From contig JAEMBT020000008.1 in the NCBI GenBank assembly GCA_018873245.2, positions 11,549,172-11,613,171 of the forward strand: DNA of 64,000 bases, given 5' to 3'. Origin of the DNA: Archegozetes longisetosus (lineage: Eukaryota; Arthropoda; Arachnida; Sarcoptiformes; Trhypochthoniidae). A program made the position numbers and the translations under genes. Under the pieces are notes generated by a model, which saw only the letters and a list, made by a program, of their open reading frames with translations, was not told the DNA's origin and did not search any database. Below, piece after piece: positions 11,863-22,774 of the stretch. Each line of letters opens with the position of its first letter. Within the stretch, counting starts at the first letter, position 1.

Positions 11863-13560
11863 TTGTTTACAAACAAAATTTTTCAAATAAACTAAAGATT
11901 ACTGCAATACAGAAGTTTTGTAAGAAAGGTATTAATCTAGAAAGAAGGATAATATTTTTGGGTCCAGCTGATCTAGGTTTCATTGGATAGATCTCAACTC
12001 CCTGAGTCGAAATATATATACAACTTATAGTCTATCTCATTCCGATTCCGATTTATAAGCTCCAAAAGGTTGGAACGATAATTACAAATTCAGGGGTAAT
12101 AATTGAATACTGTTGTCAGTGCAAAAATGGCCTCAGAACTGTCGGGTGCTGTGCACATATAATGACAGTCCTGTGGTATCTCAGATATGGCAGGTACCTA
12201 CCCGAGATTAATTCGCCGGGTAGGCAATTTGATGATTTTTTTCAAACATTCTGTCTATCCGGATAGCACTGATACAGATTAGTTATTTTTTATTATTTTA
12301 TTTATAGTTTTTATTTTAGTTTTATGCTCCCTTCGGGTTTACCTCCACGTGGTAGGGAGTGGGCAACACAAAAGTTATATTTTTGTGGCTAAGAACCCTA
12401 AAAAATCGGTTTTTAACATAAGGTGGTTTTTCCTCATAACTCGAAAACTATTGATTTTGGTAAAAAGTGCCTAGAGACTTTTGTGTTCAGCATTAAAAGA
12501 CTTTTCAAATGATATGCCACTCACCGAAATCGGACTGGGCCCAGACATCCATAGAAAAATATTATACTTCTTTTTTAAACTAATAAAGGCATTACTTATT
12601 AATTGATTTCGATTTTTCAAACTATAAAATTCAATCAACAAGACAAATGCAAAATTGACTATTTTAATGAAAATATATTCTGCATAAAATTTAGTTCTAA
12701 AAATATAAGATATAAGAAAATGAATCAATTTATCTAATGTTAACCTTTCATCTAATACCAAACTTAACTTCTGGTTAAATTATTGCATAGTCAAATATAA
12801 CCCATTCACATTTTTTGTGATTTTTAGGTCAGTCACACCACTTGTTAAACACCTAAATTTGTATTTTATTAAATAAAATATATCGAAAAGTAGTTTAAAT
12901 TGATTTATTTAGCTTTTATATGTCAGATTAAGATCTTTAAAAATATTTTAACTGAAGTTTCTATTGATTTTTAGGTACTGAATATGTTTGTTATAGAAGA
13001 AATTTCAACCGACCTCGTAACGACCATACTTGAAGCATCATTTGAAGTGCTGATACGACTAGTTTCTAAAATTAATTGAATTTAGTTCTAAATGATATAA
13101 GATAGCAGGAGATAAAATTCGCACAAAATTCTATTATAACTTTTTTTACAAATGAATCATAACAAAGGATATTTTACATAGAATTAATATAATAACAGAC
13201 CAAAAATCTTAATTTAGTTAATTACTGATTGTGGCTTGCTGTCCATAGTAATGAGTATTTTAGTTTTAATATGCGATAACAAGCATTGGGAATAGCTTTC
13301 TGACAATTTCTTTATTTCTCTTTTCCTATTTCGATCAATTGATTCGGCTATTCAACCCTCAGAAAATATATTTGGTTCTTAGCGAGCATAAAATTTCATA
13401 TTTTTAACTGTGGTACATTTGGGAATTTTCCTCATTTTCACTTGATAAGGCCCAACTGCTCAAATAATGAAGTTATTTTAATTGAATAGTGAGAACTAAC
13501 TAAATCTGTTCAGAAAATCTAATTACTATCAAAATAGTATTTCTGAATAAGTTTAATGTC
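11863..13560. other. Spacer with repeat-like but unassigned DNA
   Basis: No gene recognised. A short hairpin CCTACCCG/CGGGTAGG lies at 12197-12224. The stretch 12320-12560 (locally GC-richer, TCCCTTCGGGTTTACC, then AACTCGAAAACTATTG) looks like part of a dispersed repeat, but no ends or target duplication could be fixed. Confidence 0.4.
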
Positions 13561-13566
13561 TTTTTT

Positions 13567-13992
13567 AGGATCTACCACAATTTTTTCGCGCACACTACTT
13601 TCACACTTTCCAACTGATCACATAATATAAATGGTGACCATTTCAAGTCCAATTGACCAACGGTAAGCAGCCGATGGTCATTTCCATATCAGATGATCTA
13701 CGAAGGCAACCGGTGGTTATTTTCGATCCAGCTGACCCACGGAAAGTAATCAAAGCCCGTATGTTCAGCAAAAACTCAAACTTTCTTAAGAGAGTTCAAG
13801 TTTCATGTGGTATCTCCTATACCCAGTAGAAACTCGAAGTCTCCGAAGAGACTTCAATGGATTTGAAATCGCTATCGGTTGCCTTCCTTTGGTCAATTGA
13901 ACCTTAAATTGTCATCACTCGTATTCTGTGATTAATTGGAAAGTGTGGAAGAGTTGCGTGTGGGAGAATTGTGTATGGAGGAATTGTAGCAC
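13567..13992. repeat. Fold-back repeat, about 425 bp, with internal tandem units
   Basis: The left arm (about 13570-13700) is matched by the reverse complement of the right arm (about 13865-13992). Shared blocks include CACACTTTCCAA, a TGATCACA/TAATCACA segment and CAATTGACCAA. Just inside the left arm are about three degenerate direct units of roughly 40 bp, each beginning GGT(G/C/T)A and containing (T)GACC or GATC and CGG/CCGGT. The ends resemble a fold-back MITE; no clear target duplication was found. Confidence 0.65.
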
Positions 13993-14248
13993 TCCCTCTC
14001 TTTTAATACATTAATCATTATAAGTATCTGATTTTATCACAAATCCTTTTGCAATTCAAATTAATGGCTCTGAATGGCCGGGCAATAAATAACAGTATTT
14101 GATTTTCCTTTATACATATTATCTATATAGAAATTTACAATCAATATTTCGCAGTGGCTTCGAATTAACGTTCGCATATTTGTTAATTTATTCAAGCCAT
14201 ATTCAGTTCTAACTGTAATAACTATACAATTAGTTTATGTACTCAGAT

Positions 14249-14878
14249 TAGTGCTGAGCAGGTCCAGGTCCTGGAGGTCTTTCTGAAAGACCTGAACGTG
14301 GACCTGGACCTATGTTTGAAGACCTAGACCTGGACCTCTCATAAAATTGCAAACCTGAACCTCTCATAGGACCTCTTTTAAAGACCTGGACCCGGACCTG
14401 AACCTCAACTGTATTTTGTTTATTTGAATAAAAAGTATCATATTGTAGAACAACAGTTTCTATGAATTATTTTGCTCATATAATGTAATAAATGAAATCA
14501 TTTTCTGTTGCGTTTATTGAATGCTAACTCAATTCAGATTAAAATATTAATTAAAATGAGTCCGGTTTTTATCGTACTAGACTCAGATATAAGTGAGAGT
14601 GTTCGTTTTATAAGATAGGAGCATTTTATGAAGATAGAAGTAAAAAATTGAAGTGCAAGTATTGCGATGCAAACATTCATTTCAATCATTAATATTAGTA
14701 TTTCAAGAGGTCTTCACTCAGAAGTCTTTCCTAAAGACCAGGACCGGACCTGAGCCATTTTATTAGGACTCGAGCCTGAACCTTAACTGATATTAAGGAC
14801 CAGGACCCGGACCTGAACCTCAAAAGACCTCAGGTCCGGAGGTTCTAGAAGACCTCAGGTCTTTTATGCTCAGCTCTA
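14249..14878. mobile_element. Non-autonomous hAT-type element with 8-bp target duplication
   Basis: The 630-bp element begins TAGTGCTGAGCA and ends TGCTCAGCTCTA, near-perfect inverted ends that fit the hAT TIR consensus (T/C)A(A/G)NG. Perfect 8-bp duplications ACTCAGAT flank it at 14241-14248 and 14879-14886. The interior has no transposase. Both ends are filled with degenerate GACCTGGACCT hexamer-like repeats facing each other, so the whole can fold into a long imperfect hairpin. Confidence 0.9.
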
Positions 14879-15216
14879 ACTCAGATATTTAAAAAAAACA
14901 ATATATGTATGCATTACGTGTAGACTTATTTTGTGCAGATTTTTTATCCGAGCATATTAATATATTCTATATTTTAGTGCTAGAGTTTAATTTATAAAGA
15001 GCCAAATAAATATTCTGCATTTTTTTTAGATTTAAAATTGTTTAAATTCATCAAACAATTATCGTTCTTTCAAGTCCTGATCAAGTGTTTGTTTTTTGAA
15101 CAAGTGCTAAACAAGTGATCAAATAATTTATCATTAGCTTAATTAAACTTTTTGTGGTATGCGAACATTTTGCATGCAGTACACAATTCTCTTGTCGTTT
15201 CTTTTGTTAAGAGATC

Positions 15217-15910
15217 ATGTTCGATAAAATGCTTATTTATTATTCTCTTTTTGTGTCAGCAATAATAATATCAATGAATGATATGTGGGCTGGAAATTCT
15301 ACCCGTTATTTTACTATTAGATGTAATGATAGTCTACCCAAAATTATAGCTGATGAGTTCGCTCTATGTGAATCAAAATTAACTAATATAACAAAAGGCA
15401 AGTAATAAGCATTTCTAAAATATAGTATATTGTGCAAGACAAAACTTAATATCTGAATAAATTTTTATTTATTACAAGAAACTTTTTCAAAATGTGCGAA
15501 AAAAGTCTGTAATAAGTATGGAAATTTTACTAAACCAGATGTTTGTTGCTGCACCATTGATATTAAAGTATTTGAATTGATTTTCGAATTTATATAACTA
15601 TTGATATGATTTATCAAAGATTTAAAAATTTACTCCTTAACATAAGGAATTTGCGGATTGCGCTGAGAAAACATCCGGTACACTAGAAAAGGCGGAGGCT
15701 AAGATTAAAGGCGTTAAAACCTATATGATCCATAGAATTAATCGTTTAAATATCAATGAATTTAGAGTAAGACTTTCAAGATTTTTTCACGCCCACTTTG
15801 ATCTAAGAATTTTGTTTTTAAGTTCGGTTAAATGAATCAATTTAAGGTTTACCTTTTTTCTACAGGAATGTTATAGAAATGTTTCGCTTCCAAATCAGGA
15901 TGACTTTTAG
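15217..15910 (+). CDS. Small secreted Cys-containing protein, paralogue 1
   Basis: Unrecognised family. Four exons: 15217-15397, 15479-15567, 15647-15766, 15866-15910, giving about 144 aa. The first 25 residues are a signal peptide (MFDKMLIYYSLFVSAIIISM...). The mature part has Cys in IRCNDS, ALCESK, KCAKKVC, DVCCC, DCAEK and ECYR. Intron 1 starts with GC (AAAG/GCAAGT), a canonical GC-AG donor; no GT gives the right phase. Intron 2 uses GTATTT, the only GT in the region that keeps phase 0. Exon sizes 181/89/120/45 match the paralogues at 16830 and 22774 almost exactly. Secretion is inferred from the leader; function is unknown. Confidence 0.72.
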
Positions 15911-16829
15911 AAAGTGTTCAAAAATTTATAATTATGAATAACTTTTGAGAATTTGACTTAAAAAAATTAAAGCAAATCAAAGCAAATGAAATGATTGCTT
16001 CATGAGTTTCTATAAATGGATCTACTATTGGGATAATTTAAGTTAATTTTAACAATGAAATCAACATTTTAGACTTTATATTATAAAGTTCATATATTAT
16101 ATAAAATTATATATTTTATATATATATATATGTACATAAATGCAAGAGAAGTGCCTTTACAAGTTTTATGGCTAGCTTAAATAATCCTTCAAAGTTGAAA
16201 AGTAAATGTAATAAGCATTGATATATAATAACATTTAATCCACAATAAAGCTTTTAGTATACAGAATAATTAATTATATATTAAGAATCTTTATTACTAT
16301 AAAAATTGATATAGTTTTTTATCTCTTTTTTATTAACATCATCACTAATAAATTTTAGTATCTAATTATTGTTAAAATGTTAATTGCAAAGATATGAATT
16401 TATATACATTAAATATATATATTTAAATATTTATATTGCCGAAAAATGGGTATTGACCACTTCGGTGATTAAAGCTAACATTTGACTGAATACTAATATT
16501 TCTAGTCGTGAACGGGTATAATATTTCGCCAAAATATGGATAAACAATAGTATAAAGTTAGCTAAAATATTGTAATTAGATCCGTTTATTGAGCAACTTA
16601 TCGATTAGTTTATTACGAGAGGACAATTAATTCCAAACTAAATAAATATTCTCGATAGTTGTACTAATATCATAATCGAAATAATACTAATGATTTGATG
16701 TTTGTTTTTGGACAAGTGTTTCCATTAGACATTATATGTCAAAATCAAATTTGTACAGTAAATTAAGCTTACAGATAACAGTGCTGTTTATAATACATTA
16801 TTTTCTTGTGAAATCTTTTTCTGAATACT
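15911..16829. other. Spacer between paralogues, with AT microsatellite
   Basis: AT-rich, no gene seen. About 16077-16135 is a TA/TATAT simple repeat. Near 16713 a GACAAGTGTTT motif precedes the next paralogue; related AAGTGTTT motifs stand upstream of the other members. Confidence 0.45.
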
Positions 16830-17525
16830 ATGCTCTGTAAAATTCTTATCAATTGTACTATTCTCATAACTTTAATCATTATTTCGATAAATGTCTCGAC
16901 TGGAAATGAAGATAATGTTTTCAGTTTTAGATGCAGTGATAATTTAACCAAAGAAAAAGATGATAAATACACACAATGCGAATCACAATTGACTCCAACA
17001 ATTAAAGGCAAGTTTCAGATACCTAAATAAATCTATTGATATCTAATTGATTACAGTTTGAATAAAGAAACTTTGAAAAATTCTTTTTGATCTAAGACAC
17101 GATCTCCAAATGCGCGAAAGAAGTCTGTTATAAAGACGGCAAATTCGCAAAACATGACATCTGTTGCTATATAGTCGAAGAGAAAGTATTCAAATTAATT
17201 TTTAAATTTGATTTTAAAAATAATTATATGTTGTAATTGAAAATAAACAAATATTCCGTAATTTAAGTATTATTTCCGTGAACATTAGAGTTACACTGAA
17301 TGCCTACTGAAAACGTGTGATGAATTTGTAAAATCTGAGGCCAAGGAAAAAGGCATTAGTGCGGACAAAATTAAGGAAAATAACGAACAAAGTCGTCAAA
17401 ACCTATTGGTAAAAACTGTTTCTATTATGACTAATTTAAATTATTCTTATCTTCAATAGTCTTCTAATAAATGATTTATTCTGAATAATTTTTCTTCAAA
17501 ACAGGAATGTTACAGCAAAGCTTGA
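16830..17525 (+). CDS. Small secreted Cys-containing protein, paralogue 2
   Basis: Same four-exon plan as the gene at 15217: exons 16830-17007, 17097-17185, 17289-17408, 17505-17525, about 135 aa. The signal peptide MLCKILINCTILITLIIISI is followed by FRCSDN, TQCESQ, KCAKEVC, DICCY, ECLLKTC and ECYS. Intron 1 again has a GC donor (AAAG/GCAAGT). The C-terminus is seven codons long (ECYSKA) against fifteen in paralogue 1. Exon 3 is rich in K and E and probably helical. No known domain recognised. Confidence 0.72.
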
Positions 17526-17939
17526 AGTCTAAATAACTTGTTATTATATGGTTTCCTGAATCATTTGGATTTATTCTTTGTCCGGAGTTTCTTCTGTTAA
17601 AATAACAGAATATATAATTAAATAAAACTTTCAATTGAAAAGAGTTCTTTAAAATTTTGATTATCATGAGTTAATGCTGATTCAAATACAAAAATCATAA
17701 TTTTTTGCTGAAAAATTGACATTCTTTCTCTCAAAATTATCATAGTTTTAAGTGACGAAATATCTGAGAGATAATAGTAATTGGTTACTAGTGTTCAACT
17801 GTCAAACTGATTGTTTTGTAACTACTTGCATTTTGAATTTTCTCCAATTTAATTTTTTTTATTAAACAACAGTTAATAAAGGCTAAATAAGTATTCTGAA
17901 AATTAATGAGATGAGAAATAATAATCAGTATTATTACTA

Positions 17940-18260
17940 CTACTGTTTCAAATGCTGATTAAACATTTGTTTCGTAAGAGTACTTTTGCATAATCAATAC
18001 TCTGTTAATAAATCTCAAACAGTATATAAAGCTTGTTCGTGACGATTGCGTTTAGGACACTTTCTCTTTAAATCTTGTTACAACATATAAGGCTCGATCA
18101 AATTCTGACCTATTGTTCAGTTTCTGTATCTTAAGTCATAATTTTGACAAATAATGCATTGACTGTAGCTCTGATGATCCTTCCATTACAAGATGCAATA
18201 ACAGTTACTCAAAAGAAATCTGACGAATAAACCAAACTTGATGTAAAATTGTTTCAAATA
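17940..18260 (+). pseudogene. Relic of promoter and first exon of the small secreted family
   Basis: The block resembles, base for base over long stretches, the DNA upstream of the minus-strand gene at 22774: TGATTAAA(C/T)ATTTGT, then a TATATAAAGCTT box at about 18018, then an untranslated leader. The place where exon 1 should be (about 18140) shows only scraps of the signal-peptide reading. No intact exon remains. Confidence 0.4.
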
Positions 18261-18464
18261 ATAACAAAAAAGTCATGAATACTTCAACAAATTTTACAAT
18301 GTGCCCCTAGATTGTCGCCTCGCCAATTTTTAAAATTAATATTAAGAATATTTTATTTAAAATCATAATTCCTCAAAGCATGCAAAGTGTAAATAACTGC
18401 CAATTCATTTGAAACACCCAAATGTTTACAAAATATCGTCTAGTTTGGAACAGGGCAAGTTAAA

Positions 18465-18736
18465 GGCTTGAACATCGATCGTCACACGGATAGTGGCATC
18501 GAATGACCACCAAACCTTCAGATTTCACACCGCCTGATTACTTTCTTTCGGAATATCTTAAGAACAGGGTCTTCAGTACTGCTTCAGACGCCATTAATGA
18601 ACTGAAATTGGTCATTAAGAGAGAAGTTGAGGAGATCAGAAGCAAAATGTGCACACAAAATTTATTGACAATTTTTAAGAGACTTTGCCATATGGTAGCC
18701 AAAGTTCGAAACAAATCCAGAAAGGCGTTCAATTAG
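18465..18736 (+). mobile_element. 3' fragment of a mariner-type transposase
   Basis: A 77-codon open frame from 18503 reads PSDFTPPDYFLSEYLKNRVF and then a helical tail. This matches the end of mariner-type transposases around the third catalytic Asp (SPDLTPPDYFLWGYLK). No N-terminal part, D1 or D2 is visible upstream, and no inverted repeats were seen. Confidence 0.7.
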
Positions 18737-19329
18737 CATATGAAATATTCATTGTATGCTAATTCCCATTTTCGGAGTTCTGTACTTCATATTTGTACTG
18801 CGCTTCGGAGTTCATATTGCTTTAATTATCTCTTTTGTTTCATCGAGATGTCATGAAAGTTTTTAATTGGAATCAACAAATAGTGATAAGGGATTTAAGA
18901 AAAATTCAATTCCTTGAGTCTTTCAAGTTCTTTTTCTTGCTTTGAGCTTTATTTTGAATCTAAACCTCATTTAAAATAAAACGAAATTTTTTAAATATAA
19001 TAACTTCTCGTTTCAAGTTAATCAAAACAAATCATTAAAATAATTTCCACTTCTTCAGATGATTAAAAGTACATGTGGAATAACAAATTTACCATTAGTC
19101 GAAATATTTAAAGTCCCAATGAATCCAGTAGCTCGTTGGTAAAAATCATTATTTATGCTCTAATCGGGGTTATGAAATTTACTTCGTGAACTTTTCATCA
19201 ATTATTCATGCTTAGTTTTAATTATTTTTATAACTATATAAAAATCTTGAATAAAATTAGTGATTTTTCTGTTTAATCTCATACCGAGCTATCTTGTATT
19301 ATAAAATACTTATTTACTATTTTGTCTTC
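18737..19329. other. Spacer, no feature recognised
   Basis: AT-rich DNA with no supportable ORF, RNA gene or repeat end. Confidence 0.4.
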
Positions 19330-19960
19330 GTATTTATGATCATAATTTCAATAAATCATGTCTATACTGAAAGCTCTTATAGCCTCTTTACTATTAGATG
19401 TGATGATAGTCTACTAAAAATAAATTTTATGAATACGCAAAATGTAAATCAGAATTAACCCAAATAACAAAAAGCAAAGCATAAACATTTCTAAAATAAA
19501 GTATATTGTTCAAAACAAAGCTTAATATCTGGATAAGCTTTTATTCATTCTAAGATTCTACTTCCTAATGTACGTAAGTTAGCAATAAAGACGGAATTTC
19601 GCTGCTGCACTATTAGTATTAAAGTATTTGAATTGATTTTCGAATTTACATAACTGTCAATACCATTGATAAAAGAATTTTGAAATTTACTTCTTAATGC
19701 ATGAGATTTGCTGATTACACTGAAAAGACATCCCATCGATTAGAAAAGATAGAGAACTAGACTAAACGCATTAAAGCCTATGAAATCAACAAAATTGTAA
19801 TATTAATGAATTTGGAGTAAGACTTTCAAGATTTTTTTCATGCTCACTTTGATTAAAGAATTCTGTTTTTTAAGATTCACTCAAATGGATCAGTTCAAAG
19901 TTTTTTTCTCCTCTACAGGCGTGCTGTAGAAAATTTTCGGTTAAAGTAGAGTTATAGTGA
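19330..19960 (+). pseudogene. Decayed copy of small secreted protein paralogue 1
   Basis: All four exons can still be traced by similarity to the gene at 15217. Exon 1: ATAATTTCAATAAATCATG, TTTACTATTAGATGTGATGA. Exon 2: around 19570-19650, with TGCTGCACTATTA and the same following intron start. Exon 3: about 19705-19817, ending at GTAAGACTTTCAAG as in the parent. Exon 4: about 19918-19940. Stops and deletions break every exon. It is closer to paralogue 1 than to the others. Confidence 0.7.
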
Positions 19961-20614
19961 CAAAACATTTAAAATACTAATATTAACTGTATCTGGTTTC
20001 TCTAGTCATTTAAGCTTCTTTTCTTTAAGTTTTCTTGATTTTGAACAATACAAAACTTCATTGAAACAAAATGAAATTTTTAAAATTAAAATTACAATAA
20101 AATATTTTGTAAAATTGAAAGTTGCTTCTCAATCAATATCACGTAATTTAATCATTATAACAATTCTCAATCCTTCAAATAACTAAAAGTACCTGCGAAA
20201 CATTACTATAAGATAATGCTTTGAAAATCTTAACTATCTTAGTAGTCTATCGGTAAAAATTACCACATATGTTGGATTAAAAGCTAATAAATTTGATTGA
20301 GTGACAGATGTTTAATTTTTCATAATAAGCAATGAAAAACAACAATGATATATGATCATCCATTTATTTTTTTAAATGTGCAATCATTAAAAATACTTTC
20401 CTACAGTTTTTAACTAAAAGAAAAATATACCAAACTACAAAATACAAAGGTGTCAAGATCTTTATTTTGAAAATTTTATTGTTATTAAAGATAATATTTT
20501 AATAAGTGAGATACACAATATTCTTATCATCAACGAATATCAATGATAAAAACTAATGAATAATAATTTGTGAGCCCGAAAATAACACGAAACTTATTTT
20601 TGGTTAATTATAAG

Positions 20615-21202
20615 CAGAGCCGAAAGTTATTCATTTGTGGTCACTTCGGGCTTCTATAAAAATAGTTTGAAAGTCCCGATTTCCCCGATTTTAGGCTTCT
20701 CGTGAGTCTCTCCCGAATTAGAATGTTTTGTTTAAAATGTGAGACTTTAAAAGCTTTATCTCATTTTGAATTAAAAATATAACGAAAATGTTTAAAAATT
20801 TATCAAAACTGTAATCGAATACTCATTATCTTGATAAAGCTTTTAAAAAATATTTTGTGAAAACAATAGTTACGAGCATCGTTTGAACAAAGAATATGCG
20901 CCTTTGGTACCCATGGATTTCTAGTGTTCTTTCACTGTGTATAAAAATCTTTTGACAGAAGATCGACAGTGTTTTTTCACCTGAAAACTTGGAGATCAAT
21001 CTAATTATACAGTACAATAAAATTTTTGAAAAACTGTTAATACATTTGAAGAAAGAAAACAACTGTTTTTCGTTGTATTATGATTGAAAAACAAGTTTTT
21101 AAACTCCCGAATTTTGCTTTTTAAGTCTCAATTTCGGTTCTTTTAAGCTTCCGATTCCCGGCCGATTTTACCACTTTAAACTCCCGAAAAATACTTGCCC
21201 TG
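20615..21202. mobile_element. Second non-autonomous hAT-type element with 8-bp target duplication
   Basis: The 588-bp block begins CAGAGCCGAAAG and ends CTTGCCCTG (reverse complement CAGGGCAAG), short hAT-like ends. Perfect 8-bp duplications ATTATAAG lie at 20607-20614 and 21203-21210. The interior is AT-rich with scattered CCCGA/TCGGG blocks near both ends and no coding sequence. Its ends differ from the element at 14249, so it belongs to another hAT family. Confidence 0.82.
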
Positions 21203-21210
21203 ATTATAAG

Positions 21211-22077
21211 TGAGTAAATAGATGGTAAATATTTATGTTCCTTATTATTAAAAAAAAACTTTTCTACAAATGAAGATATGTATTTTTATAGTGATAAGCA
21301 TTTTTACACTTCCTAGACGCTAAAATTCTAATAACCAGACGCACCTTTAAACTGTTTTAGCAATTAGGAACCACATTTTGCGCATTCATCAAATTTATTT
21401 TTTTGATAGACTATCATCACATTTAATAGTGAAGGGGTTATGATGATTTTCAGTTTAGATACTATTTATCAAAGTTACGATTACAATGCGAAGACAGAAT
21501 AGTGAATAAGCATTTTATAGTACAAGTTAGTTCGGCACAGGATAAAACTAGAGAATCGCTAATTTTATGCAAGATTTTTATATAGTTTACAATAATTATT
21601 GAAACTAAGCTCAAATGGTTCGTGAGTAGTTCGCGAAATAATTTTCATAGCTTAACACCTAATGTAAACAATTTCTATCAACGGACTACTAAATTGATCA
21701 GGCCTTTTAATCTAAATTATGGTAATGTTTCAACGTGCATTTATTTGTAGTACTTGAAGGAATGAAAATGATTTTAATGATTCAATTTTCTGATAGATAA
21801 TAGAAATTACTTTAAATTTCGCAGAATATCTTACTTTAATTTCAATTTCAAGATTTCGTTTAGTTTTGAGCATAATTTTGTCTTATTATTAAATAAAGAA
21901 AATTTTAAATAAAAGATACGCTATCAAATTCAAAGTAAGGTACTTTTTCAACTAAAATGCATACTTTATGTGTATATTTTCTTTAATTACCTGAATGTAA
22001 TGCACTAAAGTATACATTTCAAAAATTTACTCTACTTTTGAATTTGATAATAAATGTTGGCTTCACTTAGTCTCCAA
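21211..22077. other. Spacer, no gene seen
   Basis: AT-rich sequence without a supportable ORF or repeat boundary. Confidence 0.4.
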
Positions 22078-22774
22078 TCAGTTCTTCTGAACATCAAAAT
22101 AAACATTTTGGTAACATTGCTGTCAGTCAAAAAAAAGTCAAGTCAAACCAAATATACTCATTTAGATAATACGAAGAACAGAATATTGAAAAGTTATCAA
22201 ATCTTACAGTGAAATTTCGGTCTTCTACAGCTAAACTTTTCTCAATCTCATCTCCACTAACGCCTTTATTCTTTGCCTCAGACTTTTTTATTTCAGTAAT
22301 TTCATTTCGATAGCATTTAACTGCCTCCTAATATTGAGTAAAAATATTTGTAAACTTACTATACTACTAATATTTTGAAAAACATCAATGTTATGATTAT
22401 ATTTAACAATCAATTCAAATACTTCTCTTTTTATCGAAAAGCAACAAATATCTGGTTTTGTAAAATTGCCGACTTCATTACATGTCTTTTTAGCGCACTT
22501 GGAAAGACCATCTTTGGCATTCAGTAATCGTTTGAAAGAAACAGGTTTGTTAATCAAAATACACTGGAACCTATTGAAATATAAATGACTTACCTTTTAT
22601 TAATTGGTGAACTTGTGAGTCACATTTAGCGTATTGATCAGCTTTATCCTTTGCTAGACTACCATTACATCGAGCGTTCAGTATATCTATCACATCTACA
22701 GCCGAGACATCATTTCTCAGAATCATGATCGAAAATAAAGAAACTGTACAAAGGATAAGAATTTTATCAAACAT
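22078..22774 (-). CDS. Small secreted Cys-containing protein, paralogue 3
   Basis: Minus strand, four exons: 22774-22594, 22511-22423, 22327-22208, 22119-22078 (181/89/120/42 nt), about 143 aa. Starts at ATG 22774 (MFDKILILC), matching paralogue 1 (MFDKM). The signal peptide ends before about residue 25. Cys occur in ARCNGS, AKCDSQ, KCAKKTC, DICCF, KCYRNE and QCYQN. Unlike the plus-strand paralogues, intron 1 has a GT donor (AAAG/GTAAGT). A TATAAAGC box sits upstream (about 22836-22843). A longer exon 2 ending at a GTAAGT (22360) is possible, but only here. Confidence 0.72.

Noticed and set aside
12471..12761. 96-codon minus-strand open frame
   Set aside because: AT-driven, hydrophobic-random composition, lies in repeat-like DNA.
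22360..22511. Longer exon 2 for the minus-strand secreted gene, using the GTAAGT at 22359
   Set aside because: It also keeps phase, but the two plus-strand paralogues have no equivalent; the GTATT donor gives the same 89-nt exon in all three.
15217..22774. Small Cys-containing secreted proteins as venom-type toxins
   Set aside because: The Cys spacing matches no knottin, Kunitz or other toxin scaffold I recognise, and the exon 3 helix-like region argues against a compact toxin; called only secreted proteins of unknown function.
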